Assembly (NCBI GenBank): GCA_937951895.1
Contig: CALFER010000065.1
Location: forward strand, 1-25,665
Length of the DNA stretch: 25,665 nt
Source of the DNA: an uncultured bacterium
GTDB lineage: Bacteria > CSSED10-310 > CALFER01
Direction: 5' to 3'
The position numbers and the translations under genes were made by a program. The notes under the pieces were generated by a model. That model did no database searches, was not told the origin of the DNA, and saw only the letters and a list, made by a program, of their open reading frames with translations. How positions within the stretch are numbered: the first letter of the stretch is position 1; the number at the start of each line of letters is the position of its first letter. Positions 7,017 to 14,232 of the stretch are shown here, piece by piece.

Positions 7017-8612
7017 ATGACCAACACCCTTTACTACGGCGACAACCTGGAAGTTCTGAGGCGATACGTCAAGGACGAGTCAGTGGACCTGATCTATCTC
7101 GATCCCCCGTTCAACTCGAACGCGACGTACAACGTTCTGTTCGCCGAGAAGGACGGGAGCAAGGCTGCATCACAGATCAAGGCCTTCGACGACACCTGGC
7201 ACTGGAATCTGGACGCCGAGACCGCGTACATCGAACTGGTCGAGCGTGGCGGGAAGGTCGCCGATGCCATGCGAGCCTTCCGGACGCTCCTCGGCGACAA
7301 CGACATGATGGCGTACCTCGCGATGATGGCACCGAGGCTCGTGGAGCTCCGGCGCGTGCTGAAGCCGACTGGGAGCATTTATCTGCACTGTGATCCGACT
7401 GCGAGTCATTATCTGAAGCTGATCATGGATGCGGTATTCGGGCTCGATAAATTCCGAAGTGAAGTTATTTGGAAAAGAACGTCAGGGCATAACGATGCAA
7501 TTGGATTTGGATCGGTCCACGATTCTATTTTGTTCTACTCGAAATCTGAGCATGCGCTGTGGAATGAAACCTTCCAGCCATATGAAGAAAATTATATCCA
7601 ACAGTATTATCGCTTTAAAGATCCTGATGGGCGTTGCTGGATGTCAGATAATTTGAGTGCCTCCGGATTGAGTGGAGGTGGATATCATTACGAATGGAAG
7701 GGAGTAAAAGGATTTTGGAGATGCCCGGCTTCAACAATGCAAAGATTGGACGAGGAAGGCAAGATTTATTACACAAAAAATGGAATTCCTCGGCGGAAAA
7801 GATATCTTGATGAAGCCAAAGGAATGCCCACCCAGGATCTGTGGGTTGACATTCAAGCATTGCGATCATGGCATCAGGAGCGCCTCGGCTACCCAACCCA
7901 GAAACCAGTCGCCCTCCTCGAACGAATCATCAAGGCATCCAGCAACGAAGGCGACATCGTCCTGGATCCGTTCTGCGGCTGCGGCACAGCAATCGACGCA
8001 GCACAGCGTTTGAATCGCCGATGGATCGGAATCGACATCACACACCTGGCGATCACCCTGATAAAGCACCGGCTCCGGACGACATACGGCGAAGATCTGA
8101 AATTCAACATCGTCGGCGAACCAGTCGACCTCGCCAGTGCGCAAGTGCTCGCCGAAACGGATCCGTATCAGTTCCAGTTCTGGTCACTCGGTCTCGTGGG
8201 CGCCAGGCCGGCAGAGCAGAAGAAGGGGGCCGATCGCGGAATCGATGGCCGGATCTACTTCCACGACGAAAAGGGTGGAAGAACGAAGCAGGTGATAATC
8301 TCGGTGAAAGCCGGGAAGGTGCAGGTGTCGTTCATCCGGGATCTGCGCGGAGTCCTCGATCGCGAGAAGGCCGAGATCGGTGTCTTGATCGCCATGAATC
8401 CTCCAACACGCGACATGGAGCGGGAGGCGGTCTCTGCCGGGTTCTACGATTCGCCCTGGGGAACGCGACATCCCCGGATTCAGATCCTCACCATCGAGCA
8501 GCTCCTCGACAACCGGAAGATCGATTACCCAGGGCGCGGGATCGCGGATTCGACGTTTAAGGAGGCGCAGCGCGTGAAGAAGGAAGCGGGGAAGCAGGGG
8601 GAGATGTTTTGA
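7017..8612 (+). CDS. Fused beta-class DNA methyltransferase and Mrr-like endonuclease
   Basis: 531 residues. An N-terminal DNA amino-methyltransferase has the catalytic motif DPPF (29-32) and, later in the chain, the AdoMet site FCGCGT (319-324), the order of beta-class enzymes with the target-recognition domain in between. The C-terminal 130 residues contain GIDG (D410) and IISVKAG (K431), compatible with a PD-(D/E)xK nuclease of the Mrr type in which SVK replaces ExK. One chain could therefore modify and cut DNA, or the nuclease part could be modification dependent. GGGAG lies 8 bases before the ATG. The two ends are GC-rich while about 7400-7860 is AT-rich. It is flanked by HEPN-type genes. 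Confidence 0.88.
   Translation: MTNTLYYGDNLEVLRRYVKDESVDLIYLDPPFNSNATYNVLFAEKDGSKAASQIKAFDDTWHWNLDAETAYIELVERGGKVADAMRAFRTLLGDNDMMAYLAMMAPRLVELRRVLKPTGSIYLHCDPTASHYLKLIMDAVFGLDKFRSEVIWKRTSGHNDAIGFGSVHDSILFYSKSEHALWNETFQPYEENYIQQYYRFKDPDGRCWMSDNLSASGLSGGGYHYEWKGVKGFWRCPASTMQRLDEEGKIYYTKNGIPRRKRYLDEAKGMPTQDLWVDIQALRSWHQERLGYPTQKPVALLERIIKASSNEGDIVLDPFCGCGTAIDAAQRLNRRWIGIDITHLAITLIKHRLRTTYGEDLKFNIVGEPVDLASAQVLAETDPYQFQFWSLGLVGARPAEQKKGADRGIDGRIYFHDEKGGRTKQVIISVKAGKVQVSFIRDLRGVLDREKAEIGVLIAMNPPTRDMEREAVSAGFYDSPWGTRHPRIQILTIEQLLDNRKIDYPGRGIADSTFKEAQRVKKEAGKQGEMF
7400..7860 (+). other. AT-rich target-recognition segment inside the methylase gene
   Basis: Hand counts of 60-base lines give GC of 38/60 at 7201-7260, 20/60 at 7561-7620 and 33/60 at 7921-7980. 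The low-GC stretch covers the region between motifs DPPF and FCGCGT, where the target-recognition domain of beta-class enzymes lies. This points to replacement of the recognition module from another source. Confidence 0.6.
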
Positions 8613-8701
8613 GAAGTGAATATGAAGGGATTAGCTTTTAGATTGCGATTTAGTGATAAGGTGACGATAGGTAGTAACCTGTTGATGTAAATGAGGGTGA
8701 A

Positions 8702-9154
8702 GTGTCAACGAAGACAATAACCAAACTTGAAGCTACTAGGCAACAGCTTGAACGTGCAATTGATCTTTACTTGTCAGGTTTAGATTACATCAGCGCGATT
8801 ACACTCGCTGGTGCAGCGGAGGAACCATTAGGGAAGATGCGTCGGCGAGATGTGCCAAGCCTGAGCGTGGTTGAAGCGCTTGCGGAGGATTTTCGATACC
8901 AGGAATCGTTTCCGCCAATCTCCCGAAAGGAGATGATCGCTAAACTGAATATTGTGAGGGATTGGTTGAAGCATTACACAGATGGGAGCAGTTTGGAATT
9001 TGATGAAAAAGAGAGTGCTTTCAATATGATTCTTCGTGCGATTATCAACTATATGATCGCTGCTAACGGCCCGACTGAGTCGATGAAGGTTTTTCTTCAC
9101 ATGCATCCAGTTCATCCGGACACGGATGCATGTCCGGAGACTGAGAGCTTTTAA
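8702..9154 (+). CDS. HEPN-like RX4H protein
   Basis: 150 residues from a GTG at 8702, preceded by GAGG about 6 bases upstream; no better start is available in frame. It is all-helical. Residues about 15-45 (LERAIDLYLSGLDYISAITL, then AGAAEE) and NIVRDWLKHYTDG further on resemble a widespread short hypothetical family; RDWLKH supplies an RX4H motif (R86, H91), which suggests a HEPN fold. It is the second RX4H protein of the cargo block and follows the methylase/endonuclease by 89 bp. A partner nucleotidyltransferase is not seen. The function may be RNA cleavage or an inactive structural role. Confidence 0.6.
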   Translation: MSTKTITKLEATRQQLERAIDLYLSGLDYISAITLAGAAEEPLGKMRRRDVPSLSVVEALAEDFRYQESFPPISRKEMIAKLNIVRDWLKHYTDGSSLEFDEKESAFNMILRAIINYMIAANGPTESMKVFLHMHPVHPDTDACPETESF

Positions 9155-9264
9155 TTCCGAGGATCGCGGTCTTTGCCGTCGCTGACGAGGAGATTATCGA
9201 GAGGCTGCTAGGGGAATCTGGAGAGGGCTGGGAAGGGATGAGCAAATGGTTCGAAAGGCGGTAG
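9154..9264 (+). pseudogene. Possible gene remnant, GC-rich C-terminal fragment
   Basis: Directly after the HEPN-like gene, one frame without a start codon reads as a plausible protein end (FAVADEEIIERLLGESGEG, ending WFERR and a stop at 9262). The frame is acidic and helical and richer in GC than the flanks, so it may be the tail of a lost gene or a frameshifted extension of its neighbour. Weak evidence. Confidence 0.25.
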
Positions 9265-9358
9265 AAACAGGGGGAAGATGGTTTGATGTGTTTTTTCTCC
9301 GACATAATAAATTTTGTTGGTTTTCATGGACTAGATGTTCAGGAAATAAGGGGTAAAC

Positions 9359-9991
9359 ATGATTGATTGGCTTCGAAGTAGTTATGATTGGATTGTTGAT
9401 AATAAAGAATGGCTATTCAGTGGTGCCGGAGTCTCCATTATTAGTTTTTTTCTTTGGTATTTTTTTCATCCAAAGACGAGAGGAAGTAATCTCGATATAT
9501 CGGATTATCAACCTCAGATTATTGAAGACAGCAATCTCTATTCTGATATCTCATATCAGGAAGAAAGGGGACCTAACCATGATGTAGATTTGTGTATTTT
9601 AAAGTCATCCATTCACATTCTGTTTATTGATGACGATCAAAAATTTAAGGTTGTGGACATTTTAAGAAAAAGTGGTTGGGTTCATACGAGAAGAACTAGT
9701 GATTTAGCCTCGCTCGATGATCCACAAGTTGAACTGGCACAGATTCTCTTCATTGACATTCACGGAGTAGGGAGACGGCTTCGGTTTAAAGATGAAGGGC
9801 TTGGTCTCGCTTCAGCAATACTAGATAAGTATCCAGAGAAGAAAGTCGTGATTTATTCTGCCCAAACTCAGGGGGAACGATTTCATCCTGCACTAAAAAA
9901 GGCAGATGAATGCCTTCCTAAAAACGCCGATCCATATGAGTTTCAACAAGCAACAGAGCGTCTTGCAAAAGAAATTTTTAACAAGTTATGA
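9359..9991 (+). CDS. Membrane-anchored response-regulator receiver protein
   Basis: 210 residues. One membrane segment lies near residues 18-36 (WLFSGAGVSIISFFLWYFF), then a linker and a receiver-like domain from about residue 84: acidic cluster IDDD (90-93), candidate phosphoacceptor D133 in ILFIDIHG, and VVIYSA (163-168) at the usual Thr/Ser position. There is no DNA-binding output domain. AGGGG precedes the ATG by about 6 bases. The stop overlaps the start of the kinase-like gene (ATGA), so the two form a coupled pair. A receiver held at the membrane by its own anchor is unusual; signalling from membrane or envelope damage is a speculative role. Confidence 0.72.
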   Translation: MIDWLRSSYDWIVDNKEWLFSGAGVSIISFFLWYFFHPKTRGSNLDISDYQPQIIEDSNLYSDISYQEERGPNHDVDLCILKSSIHILFIDDDQKFKVVDILRKSGWVHTRRTSDLASLDDPQVELAQILFIDIHGVGRRLRFKDEGLGLASAILDKYPEKKVVIYSAQTQGERFHPALKKADECLPKNADPYEFQQATERLAKEIFNKL

Positions 9992-11040
9992 AATATCAAG
10001 TTTATGGATTAGGTGATGTTATTATTGCCAGTAATACCTTGCTCAAGTGCGAAGACTGCATAAATTCCATTCAATCCGGAGATAGTTCAAAGATCAAATG
10101 CTCTGTTGATAAAAAGCTTCGCAAATTTGGGGTACTGAAATCTAATGTCGGAGGAGTATTTTTATGCTCATACCAAAATAACGATCTAGCGAGCTCACGT
10201 GTTTTCCGTGCTCGTTTGGATGCATTTCTCACAATGATTAATTATATTAAAGATATTCAATCAGACATTCTCACTTCATACAGTAAGCAGCTAAACCACG
10301 TTATCCACAACCTCAAATCGCTGAATGCACACTGCATTCAAGAATTCTTTGATTTTATTCCACAGGAAAACCTAACTAAAGAGATTGCAGATCAGATAAA
10401 GCTCTTGAAATATGAGATGAAATCTTATCCAGATAATGCCGCTAGAACGTTTCTTCGCATCGCAAAAAACAACTTGGCAATGAAACTTGAGTTCGCTGCG
10501 TTGTTTTATTTAGATGAGCATGCACCATATCCCAAGATGCAGGAACATAATATTAGAAAAGTTATATTAAATGTACTTCATGTCTTCTTCCAAGATTTTT
10601 CTGAAAAGGATGTTCAAGTAACTGTCGAAAAATCAGAATTCTATTCGTTATTGGATTATGAGACTTTTCATGTTGCAATCTACCCGATAATAGACAATGC
10701 CACCAAATACGTGATGCCAAAGTCTGTTGTGACAGTTAAGTTTATCGCGATTCAAAAACGATTAATCATTGTATTTGATATGATGAGTATTCCGATACTT
10801 CCGGAGGAAGTTAGCCGGATTGGTGACGAGGGATTTTCAGGATATGTTGCAAAACAACTACAACTTTCAGGTAATGGCATTGGCATGTTTCGAACAAAGC
10901 GATTATTGCATGTAAATAGTGGTAAATTAGAAATAAAAAACAATGTCACTCCTTCAAGACGAACAACTTACAATGGGTTTCAATATGAGCATAATCAATT
11001 TATAGTTAACATGACATTGTCACCAAAGTCTCGCACGTGA
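9988..11040 (+). CDS. Histidine kinase-like GHKL ATPase protein
   Basis: 350 residues. The middle has an H-box-like stretch HVIHNLKSLN (H107 as candidate phosphoacceptor). The C-terminal half looks like a GHKL ATPase: N-box YPIIDNATKYV (about 233-243), then a G1-like EVSRIGDEGFSG and a G2-like GNGIGMFRTKRLL. No membrane segment is seen, unlike ordinary sensor kinases; the anchor is in the partner receiver instead. The N-terminal 80 residues include four Cys (C21, C24, C38, C60), perhaps metal binding or redox sensing. Coupled to the receiver gene by a 4-bp overlap. Kinase activity is inferred from motifs. Confidence 0.7.
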   Translation: MKYQVYGLGDVIIASNTLLKCEDCINSIQSGDSSKIKCSVDKKLRKFGVLKSNVGGVFLCSYQNNDLASSRVFRARLDAFLTMINYIKDIQSDILTSYSKQLNHVIHNLKSLNAHCIQEFFDFIPQENLTKEIADQIKLLKYEMKSYPDNAARTFLRIAKNNLAMKLEFAALFYLDEHAPYPKMQEHNIRKVILNVLHVFFQDFSEKDVQVTVEKSEFYSLLDYETFHVAIYPIIDNATKYVMPKSVVTVKFIAIQKRLIIVFDMMSIPILPEEVSRIGDEGFSGYVAKQLQLSGNGIGMFRTKRLLHVNSGKLEIKNNVTPSRRTTYNGFQYEHNQFIVNMTLSPKSRT

Positions 11041-11084
11041 CTTTCATGACACTAGTTCCATGGTAAACTAAAATCAATTATATA

Positions 11085-11522
11085 TTATTCAACAACTATT
11101 CGATTCTGCTTCTTTTTTTGAAGATCTTTATGCTGGAAGTACTTTCCAGCGATATACGCTGCGGCAAGAACAAAAACTGTTGAACTTCCAAGAATGCATG
11201 CTGTCATTTCATGGTTGTTTACTGCGAGATATACACTAGCGAAGATACTCAAACTAGCGATAAAAAAACCTATCAATTGTCCAGTGAATTGATTTCTCTG
11301 TTGGCTGGAGATAACAAGATTTTCGATTTCAATCCTGTGCGAAGACTGCTTTTCCGTGAGTGCCAAGATCCTATGAGCGCTACCCGGCAGGATTCTTTCA
11401 TAATGCTCAATCAACGCCGGATGAGGAATCAAACCTGAATAAGATTCAAACTTAGCTGATTGAACTGTAACAACCTGATTTTCGCTTCGTTTCTTTTCGA
11501 TTATATTTGGCTTTTGCGGCAT
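11085..11522 (-). CDS. DUF2335-family membrane protein
   Basis: 145 residues. The stretch YSGLIPHPALIEHYERILPG followed by RILALTEKQSSHR is the signature I know for DUF2335 (S-G-P-x-P-P-x-x-L-x-x-Y-E, then A-x-R-I-L-x-M-A-E-x-Q). Two adjacent membrane segments follow (about 85-104 and 109-128), then a basic tail. The biochemical role of the family is unknown. It is 9 bp downstream of a small gene in the same leftward unit and converges on the kinase gene. Confidence 0.75.
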   Translation of the reverse strand: MPQKPNIIEKKRSENQVVTVQSAKFESYSGLIPHPALIEHYERILPGSAHRILALTEKQSSHRIEIENLVISSQQRNQFTGQLIGFFIASLSIFASVYLAVNNHEMTACILGSSTVFVLAAAYIAGKYFQHKDLQKKKQNRIVVE

Positions 11523-11531
11523 TTTAGTTAC

Positions 11532-11771
11532 TTATCGGGAATGCTTCACCTGGTCTTGACTAATGTCTTGTTCAAATCGACTTAACGCGAGTACAATATC
11601 ATCTCCAACAATCTTCCAATCCGACATTAGTGCTTTGGCATCAGCTTGGCTCGGTGTTTCAGAAATGTTATATCTGAATTCTTCGCAGCCAAACACACAT
11701 ACAATCGAACCAAGGCCAGTTAACAAAGTGGAATTTGGAACTAAAAAGTCAGTCTGAAAATCATCTCCCAC
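11532..11771 (-). CDS. Hypothetical protein upstream of DUF2335 gene
   Basis: 79 residues from a GTG at 11771 with AAGGAG 7-8 bases upstream; a nearby ATG is out of frame. The N-terminal half is hydrophobic with two Cys (VCVFGCEEF); the C-terminal half is a charged helix (ALMSDWKIVGDDIVLALSRF). It is the first gene after a well-formed promoter and is followed closely by the DUF2335 gene. No family was recognised. Confidence 0.5.
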   Translation of the reverse strand: MGDDFQTDFLVPNSTLLTGLGSIVCVFGCEEFRYNISETPSQADAKALMSDWKIVGDDIVLALSRFEQDISQDQVKHSR

Positions 11772-11791
11772 GCCATTCTCCTTTCAAAGCC

Positions 11792-11820
11792 AGAATACTG
11801 GCCAAGAAGCAGAATGTCAA
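11792..11820 (-). promoter_or_regulatory. Sigma70-like promoter for the DUF2335 unit
   Basis: Minus strand: -35 TTGACA (11820-11815), 17-bp spacer, -10 TATTCT (11797-11792). The predicted start would lie about 14 bases before the GTG. A second TTGACA lies 23 bp further upstream, with a poor -10. Confidence 0.65.
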
Positions 11821-11918
11821 CCGATAGAACATTGAACAGAGTATGTCAAGCTTTAATTTTCCTCTCGCGCGACCCAGAAAAAAACACCCTGTGCTTCCAT
11901 GAGTATATTCGAGAGCCG

Positions 11919-12077
11919 TCACTCATCGCACCTTACCCACTCCCCATCCTTCCAGATCCGAATCTGACAACTCTTGTGCAGAGCGAGCGCTTTCTCTGCC
12001 CCATCGCTTGTCCTGCGCCTGGCGACGACTTCCTGCTTCCCGTCTCGAATGCGAACGATCAAGTATTTCTCCTTCAT
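11919..12077 (-). CDS. Small basic protein (52 residues)
   Basis: The ATG at 12077 is chosen over an upstream in-frame Met because a full AGGAGGA site lies 3 bases before it. The product starts MKEKYLIVRIRDGKQEV and has two beta-like strands around a helix (GAEKALALHK), then DGEWVR. In size and pattern (aromatic-hydrophobic start, central helix) it resembles the product at 13375-13575. No family was recognised. Confidence 0.6.
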   Translation of the reverse strand: MKEKYLIVRIRDGKQEVVARRRTSDGAEKALALHKSCQIRIWKDGEWVRCDE

Positions 12078-12137
12078 GTTTCCTCCTAGTGGCGGTACGT
12101 CTGGCCACTTCAAACGCACGGTTTACAAGGTCTCAAA

Positions 12138-12159
12138 AGTGTGAAATCGATTTCACACT
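12138..12159 (-). terminator. Perfect 22-bp palindrome at the gene end, probable terminator or operator
   Basis: The arms AGTGTGAAATC and GATTTCACACT are perfectly complementary with no spacer. On the minus strand they are followed by TTT and overlap the stop of the receiver-like gene, so a stem-loop terminator is plausible, although the T-run is short. As DNA it could equally be a protein binding site for the downstream gene. Confidence 0.5.
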
Positions 12160-12563
12160 GGAGCCTCCTGGGCGGTGATAATGCGAACTGACAGGTCCGA
12201 ATCGGGTGTCCTGATGACTTTACCGACGAGTTCGACCAGGTCGTCCTCAGGCATCGGCTCTTGGATGAACCCGGCGATCCGGATCCCGGCGTGACGGATT
12301 CGCGCTAGGGTGAACCGGGATTTCACGATCGCGATTACTGCGGCGTCAGGATGACGGGACAGGGAAGAGCGCACCCGGATCAGATCCCTCGCGGTGAACG
12401 ACGAGAAGTCCGCCACGATGCAATCCGCATCCAGTTCCTCGTGAAGGAACATGAAGAAGTCCGCCTTGTTGTGGATGCAGATCAGCTTTGGCCACTCCGC
12501 GAACAGTGGCTTCATCAGTCTCTGCGCAAGATCCGCGCTTTCGCTGAAAATAACGATGTCCAT
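12153..12563 (-). CDS. Degenerate CheY-like receiver protein
   Basis: 136 residues from the ATG at 12563, which has AGGAGG 4 bases upstream. The beta-alpha repeat pattern is that of a stand-alone receiver: MDIVIFSES, CIVADFSSF with a possible phosphoacceptor Asp, AVIAIVKS, and FIQEPMPEDDLVELV near the end. The acidic pair normally at the end of strand 1 is replaced (SES), and the KP pair is EP, so phosphorylation as usual is unlikely. It may be a pseudo-receiver that binds a host partner. It has its own promoter at 12599-12627. Confidence 0.6.
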   Translation of the reverse strand: MDIVIFSESADLAQRLMKPLFAEWPKLICIHNKADFFMFLHEELDADCIVADFSSFTARDLIRVRSSLSRHPDAAVIAIVKSRFTLARIRHAGIRIAGFIQEPMPEDDLVELVGKVIRTPDSDLSVRIITAQEAPV

Positions 12564-12598
12564 CAGGCCTCCTGTGCAGAACGTCAAGTTTTAAAAGC

Positions 12599-12627
12599 TT
12601 TTTAGCAGAAGAATGCACTACTGTCAA
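12599..12627 (-). promoter_or_regulatory. Sigma70-like promoter for the receiver-like gene
   Basis: Minus strand: -35 TTGACA (12627-12622), 17-bp spacer, -10 TAAAAA (12604-12599; 4 of 6 consensus bases). The predicted start is about 30 bases before the ATG at 12563. Confidence 0.55.
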
Positions 12628-12666
12628 CGAAACTGACCGATAATACTCCCAGAAAGCACGGAAGGG

Positions 12667-13107
12667 TCAACAGGAGCTTCTCTGGTTTCCACTGACCCAA
12701 GAACAATCAAAAACGTGCAGCATTCCGTCTTTAAATGTTGCTTTTCCGTAAATCAATCCTTGGTTCGGGAATCCTGTCACACAAAGTTGATTATGAAAAT
12801 GCAGCACGATTGACTTGCCGATGAATACAAGGATACTTCCCATATCTGGTTTCATTGAGTCATCCAATCGTTGGTTTACAGAAACAGCCACCTCTTTTCC
12901 GTTTAATAGACTCACGAGAAGATCAGGTGCAAATCTTAGCATCGACTCAACATACGGCGAATCGACAAGGAAAAAGCTTTGATTGTTTATAGACACACAA
13001 GTCATCCTATATTTCACATTCACATCAACGGTGCAGACGCTCGTTTGCTGTGCAGAACAGAACACTGAAAGGAAAATCATGACCGATGCTAATGCTAACT
13101 GTTTCAT
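12667..13107 (-). CDS. Exported hypothetical protein with signal peptide
   Basis: 146 residues from the ATG at 13107, chosen because GGAGGA lies 7 bases upstream. The start MKQLALASVMIFLSVFCSAQ is a clear signal peptide with a likely cut after CSA. The mature part is beta-rich with several Cys (for example CTVDV, MTCVS, LCVTG, DCSW), which could form disulphides in the periplasm. No family was recognised. It is the second small secreted protein of the element after the one at 2240-2611, and its base composition is lower in GC than the genes on either side. Confidence 0.68.
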   Translation of the reverse strand: MKQLALASVMIFLSVFCSAQQTSVCTVDVNVKYRMTCVSINNQSFFLVDSPYVESMLRFAPDLLVSLLNGKEVAVSVNQRLDDSMKPDMGSILVFIGKSIVLHFHNQLCVTGFPNQGLIYGKATFKDGMLHVFDCSWVSGNQRSSC

Positions 13108-13149
13108 TGTAACATCCTCCAAGATTGTTGCCGTCGTTACCAGAAGCAT

Positions 13150-13374
13150 CCTGTTCGTGTAGGCTACGAATCGCGGCTGAAATCCCTTCCCCAGTGACCA
13201 GAGATCAGGGCGAGGCTCCGGGGTAAATGCCCCCTCCGGCTCCGGCCGGTCGGGCCGTTTCGCTTGTTACCTACTCTATCTTCTCGAACAGTTCCTCGAT
13301 CTCTGACAGAATTTCTCCCACCTGTGCATCATACCGCTGTCGAATCCATCGTTCAAGCTGGCAGGGCGCAGGCT
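13150..13374. other. Gene gap with GC-rich palindromic block
   Basis: No convincing gene. 13190-13262 is much richer in GC than its flanks and holds a GGGG-TAAATG-CCCC hairpin and CCGG-rich palindromes. A start-less minus frame ending at 13274 (ending ILSEIEELFEKIE) reads like a helical protein end but has no start codon. Confidence 0.35.
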
Positions 13375-13575
13375 TTAATACTCCCCCGGGCTGACCTTCT
13401 GGCCTCTCCGAAGAACGCGGTCGCTCTCGATGATGACGGCTGGGATAGCTCCGTCCTGGATCTTCGCGTTCATCCGTTTCAGTGCGACCTCCGCTGCGGG
13501 GAATGTCTTGTGCCCGGATATCACGACTCCGGATTTGTCTCGCTGGGATTTGTTGATCAGGTAATAGCGTTTCAT
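13375..13575 (-). CDS. Small basic protein (66 residues)
   Basis: The ATG at 13575 has GAGGAGGG just upstream. The product starts MKRYYLINKSQRDKSGV, has a central helix (AAEVALKRMNAK) and then PAVIIESDRVL, ending in a short basic tail. The layout resembles the 52-residue product at 11919-12077. No family was recognised. It is preceded by its own promoter, so it probably starts a transcription unit. Confidence 0.62.
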   Translation of the reverse strand: MKRYYLINKSQRDKSGVVISGHKTFPAAEVALKRMNAKIQDGAIPAVIIESDRVLRRGQKVSPGEY

Positions 13576-13605
13576 TAACCCTCCTCGGTTGGTGGACCTG
13601 AGAGG

Positions 13606-13634
13606 ATGATAATGAATTAATTAATGGTAGTCAA
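13606..13634 (-). promoter_or_regulatory. Sigma70-like promoter
   Basis: Minus strand: -35 TTGACT (13634-13629), 17-bp AT-rich spacer, -10 TATCAT (13611-13606). The -35 box overlaps the last codons of the upstream HTH gene. Confidence 0.6.
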
Positions 13635-13906
13635 TGCTGAGATTTCTTTTTCGGCTTCCTGATCGGTGTCGATATATTCTCTGATCGCCATTTCTCAAGA
13701 ATCATTGATAATTCATTAGGCGACATGGACTCATCAAGAATTTTGATGAGATTTAAAATAGCTACTCCTGATCCGATCGAGGGGAATGTATTCCCATATG
13801 CCATATTATAGATGGCCTTCGGCGTGACCCTCATGATCTCTGCCATCACCGCGACCCCGCCGAACTTCCTCACGAGCTTCTTGATTTCTTCCGGTGTCCA
13901 GTCCAT
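13631..13906 (-). CDS. Helix-turn-helix protein
   Basis: 91 residues from the ATG at 13906. An in-frame TTG at 13942 overlaps the previous stop as TTGA and would add 12 residues; neither has a clear ribosome site. GGVAVMAEIMRVTPKAIYNM (about residues 16-35) reads as a helix-turn-helix of the XRE/YdaS type. The C-terminus is very basic (RKPKKKSQ). It follows another short HTH gene directly, so the pair may act together in control of this leftward region. Confidence 0.6.
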   Translation of the reverse strand: MDWTPEEIKKLVRKFGGVAVMAEIMRVTPKAIYNMAYGNTFPSIGSGVAILNLIKILDESMSPNELSMILEKWRSENISTPIRKPKKKSQH

Positions 13907-13938
13907 GGGGAGAATATCGCACCGGCCAGCCTGTGGCG

Positions 13939-14172
13939 TCAATCGGAAATTTTGTGTATCCGGTAGAGAAGCTTCAGGATGATCTTGGTCTGCAGGCCGG
14001 GCTCTTTGAAAGAGAACAGATTCCGTGCGGTGGCATCCGATACCCCGAGTTCCTTGGCGAGGGCTGCAGCCGCCCCGTGGGGGACACGAGCGCCTGGCTT
14101 ATAGTGCAGTTCCTTCCCGAGTAGTTTAAACGCCAGTTTCCTGATCTTCTCGGTTTCTGGTGAGTGTTCCAT
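13939..14172 (-). CDS. Small helix-turn-helix protein
   Basis: 77 residues from an ATG with GGAAGG 6 bases upstream. GAAAALAKELGVSDATARNL (about 33-52) reads as a helix-turn-helix; flanking helices at both ends are basic. The stop lies next to or overlaps the start of the next HTH gene. Likely a DNA-binding regulator of the phage; target unknown. Confidence 0.6.
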   Translation of the reverse strand: MEHSPETEKIRKLAFKLLGKELHYKPGARVPHGAAAALAKELGVSDATARNLFSFKEPGLQTKIILKLLYRIHKISD

Positions 14173-14197
14173 GTGCGCCTTCCTTCTCCACGACGAA

Positions 14198-14223
14198 AAC
14201 CGGGCTCGCGCCCGGCGCCGGTT
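14198..14223. other. GC-rich nested hairpin between two genes
   Basis: CCGGGC-TCGC-GCCCGG (14200-14215) is a 6-bp stem with a tetraloop; an alternative pairing joins AACCGG (14198-14203) to CCGGTT (14218-14223). There is no T-run, so it is an RNA stability or attenuation element rather than a normal terminator. Confidence 0.45.
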
Positions 14224-14232
14224 GAGTGTTTA

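Noticed and set aside
7868..8560. Plus-strand open frame of 230 codons inside the methylase gene
   Set aside because: Out-of-frame shadow: an Arg/Pro-rich product with no motif, inside a gene with clear catalytic motifs.
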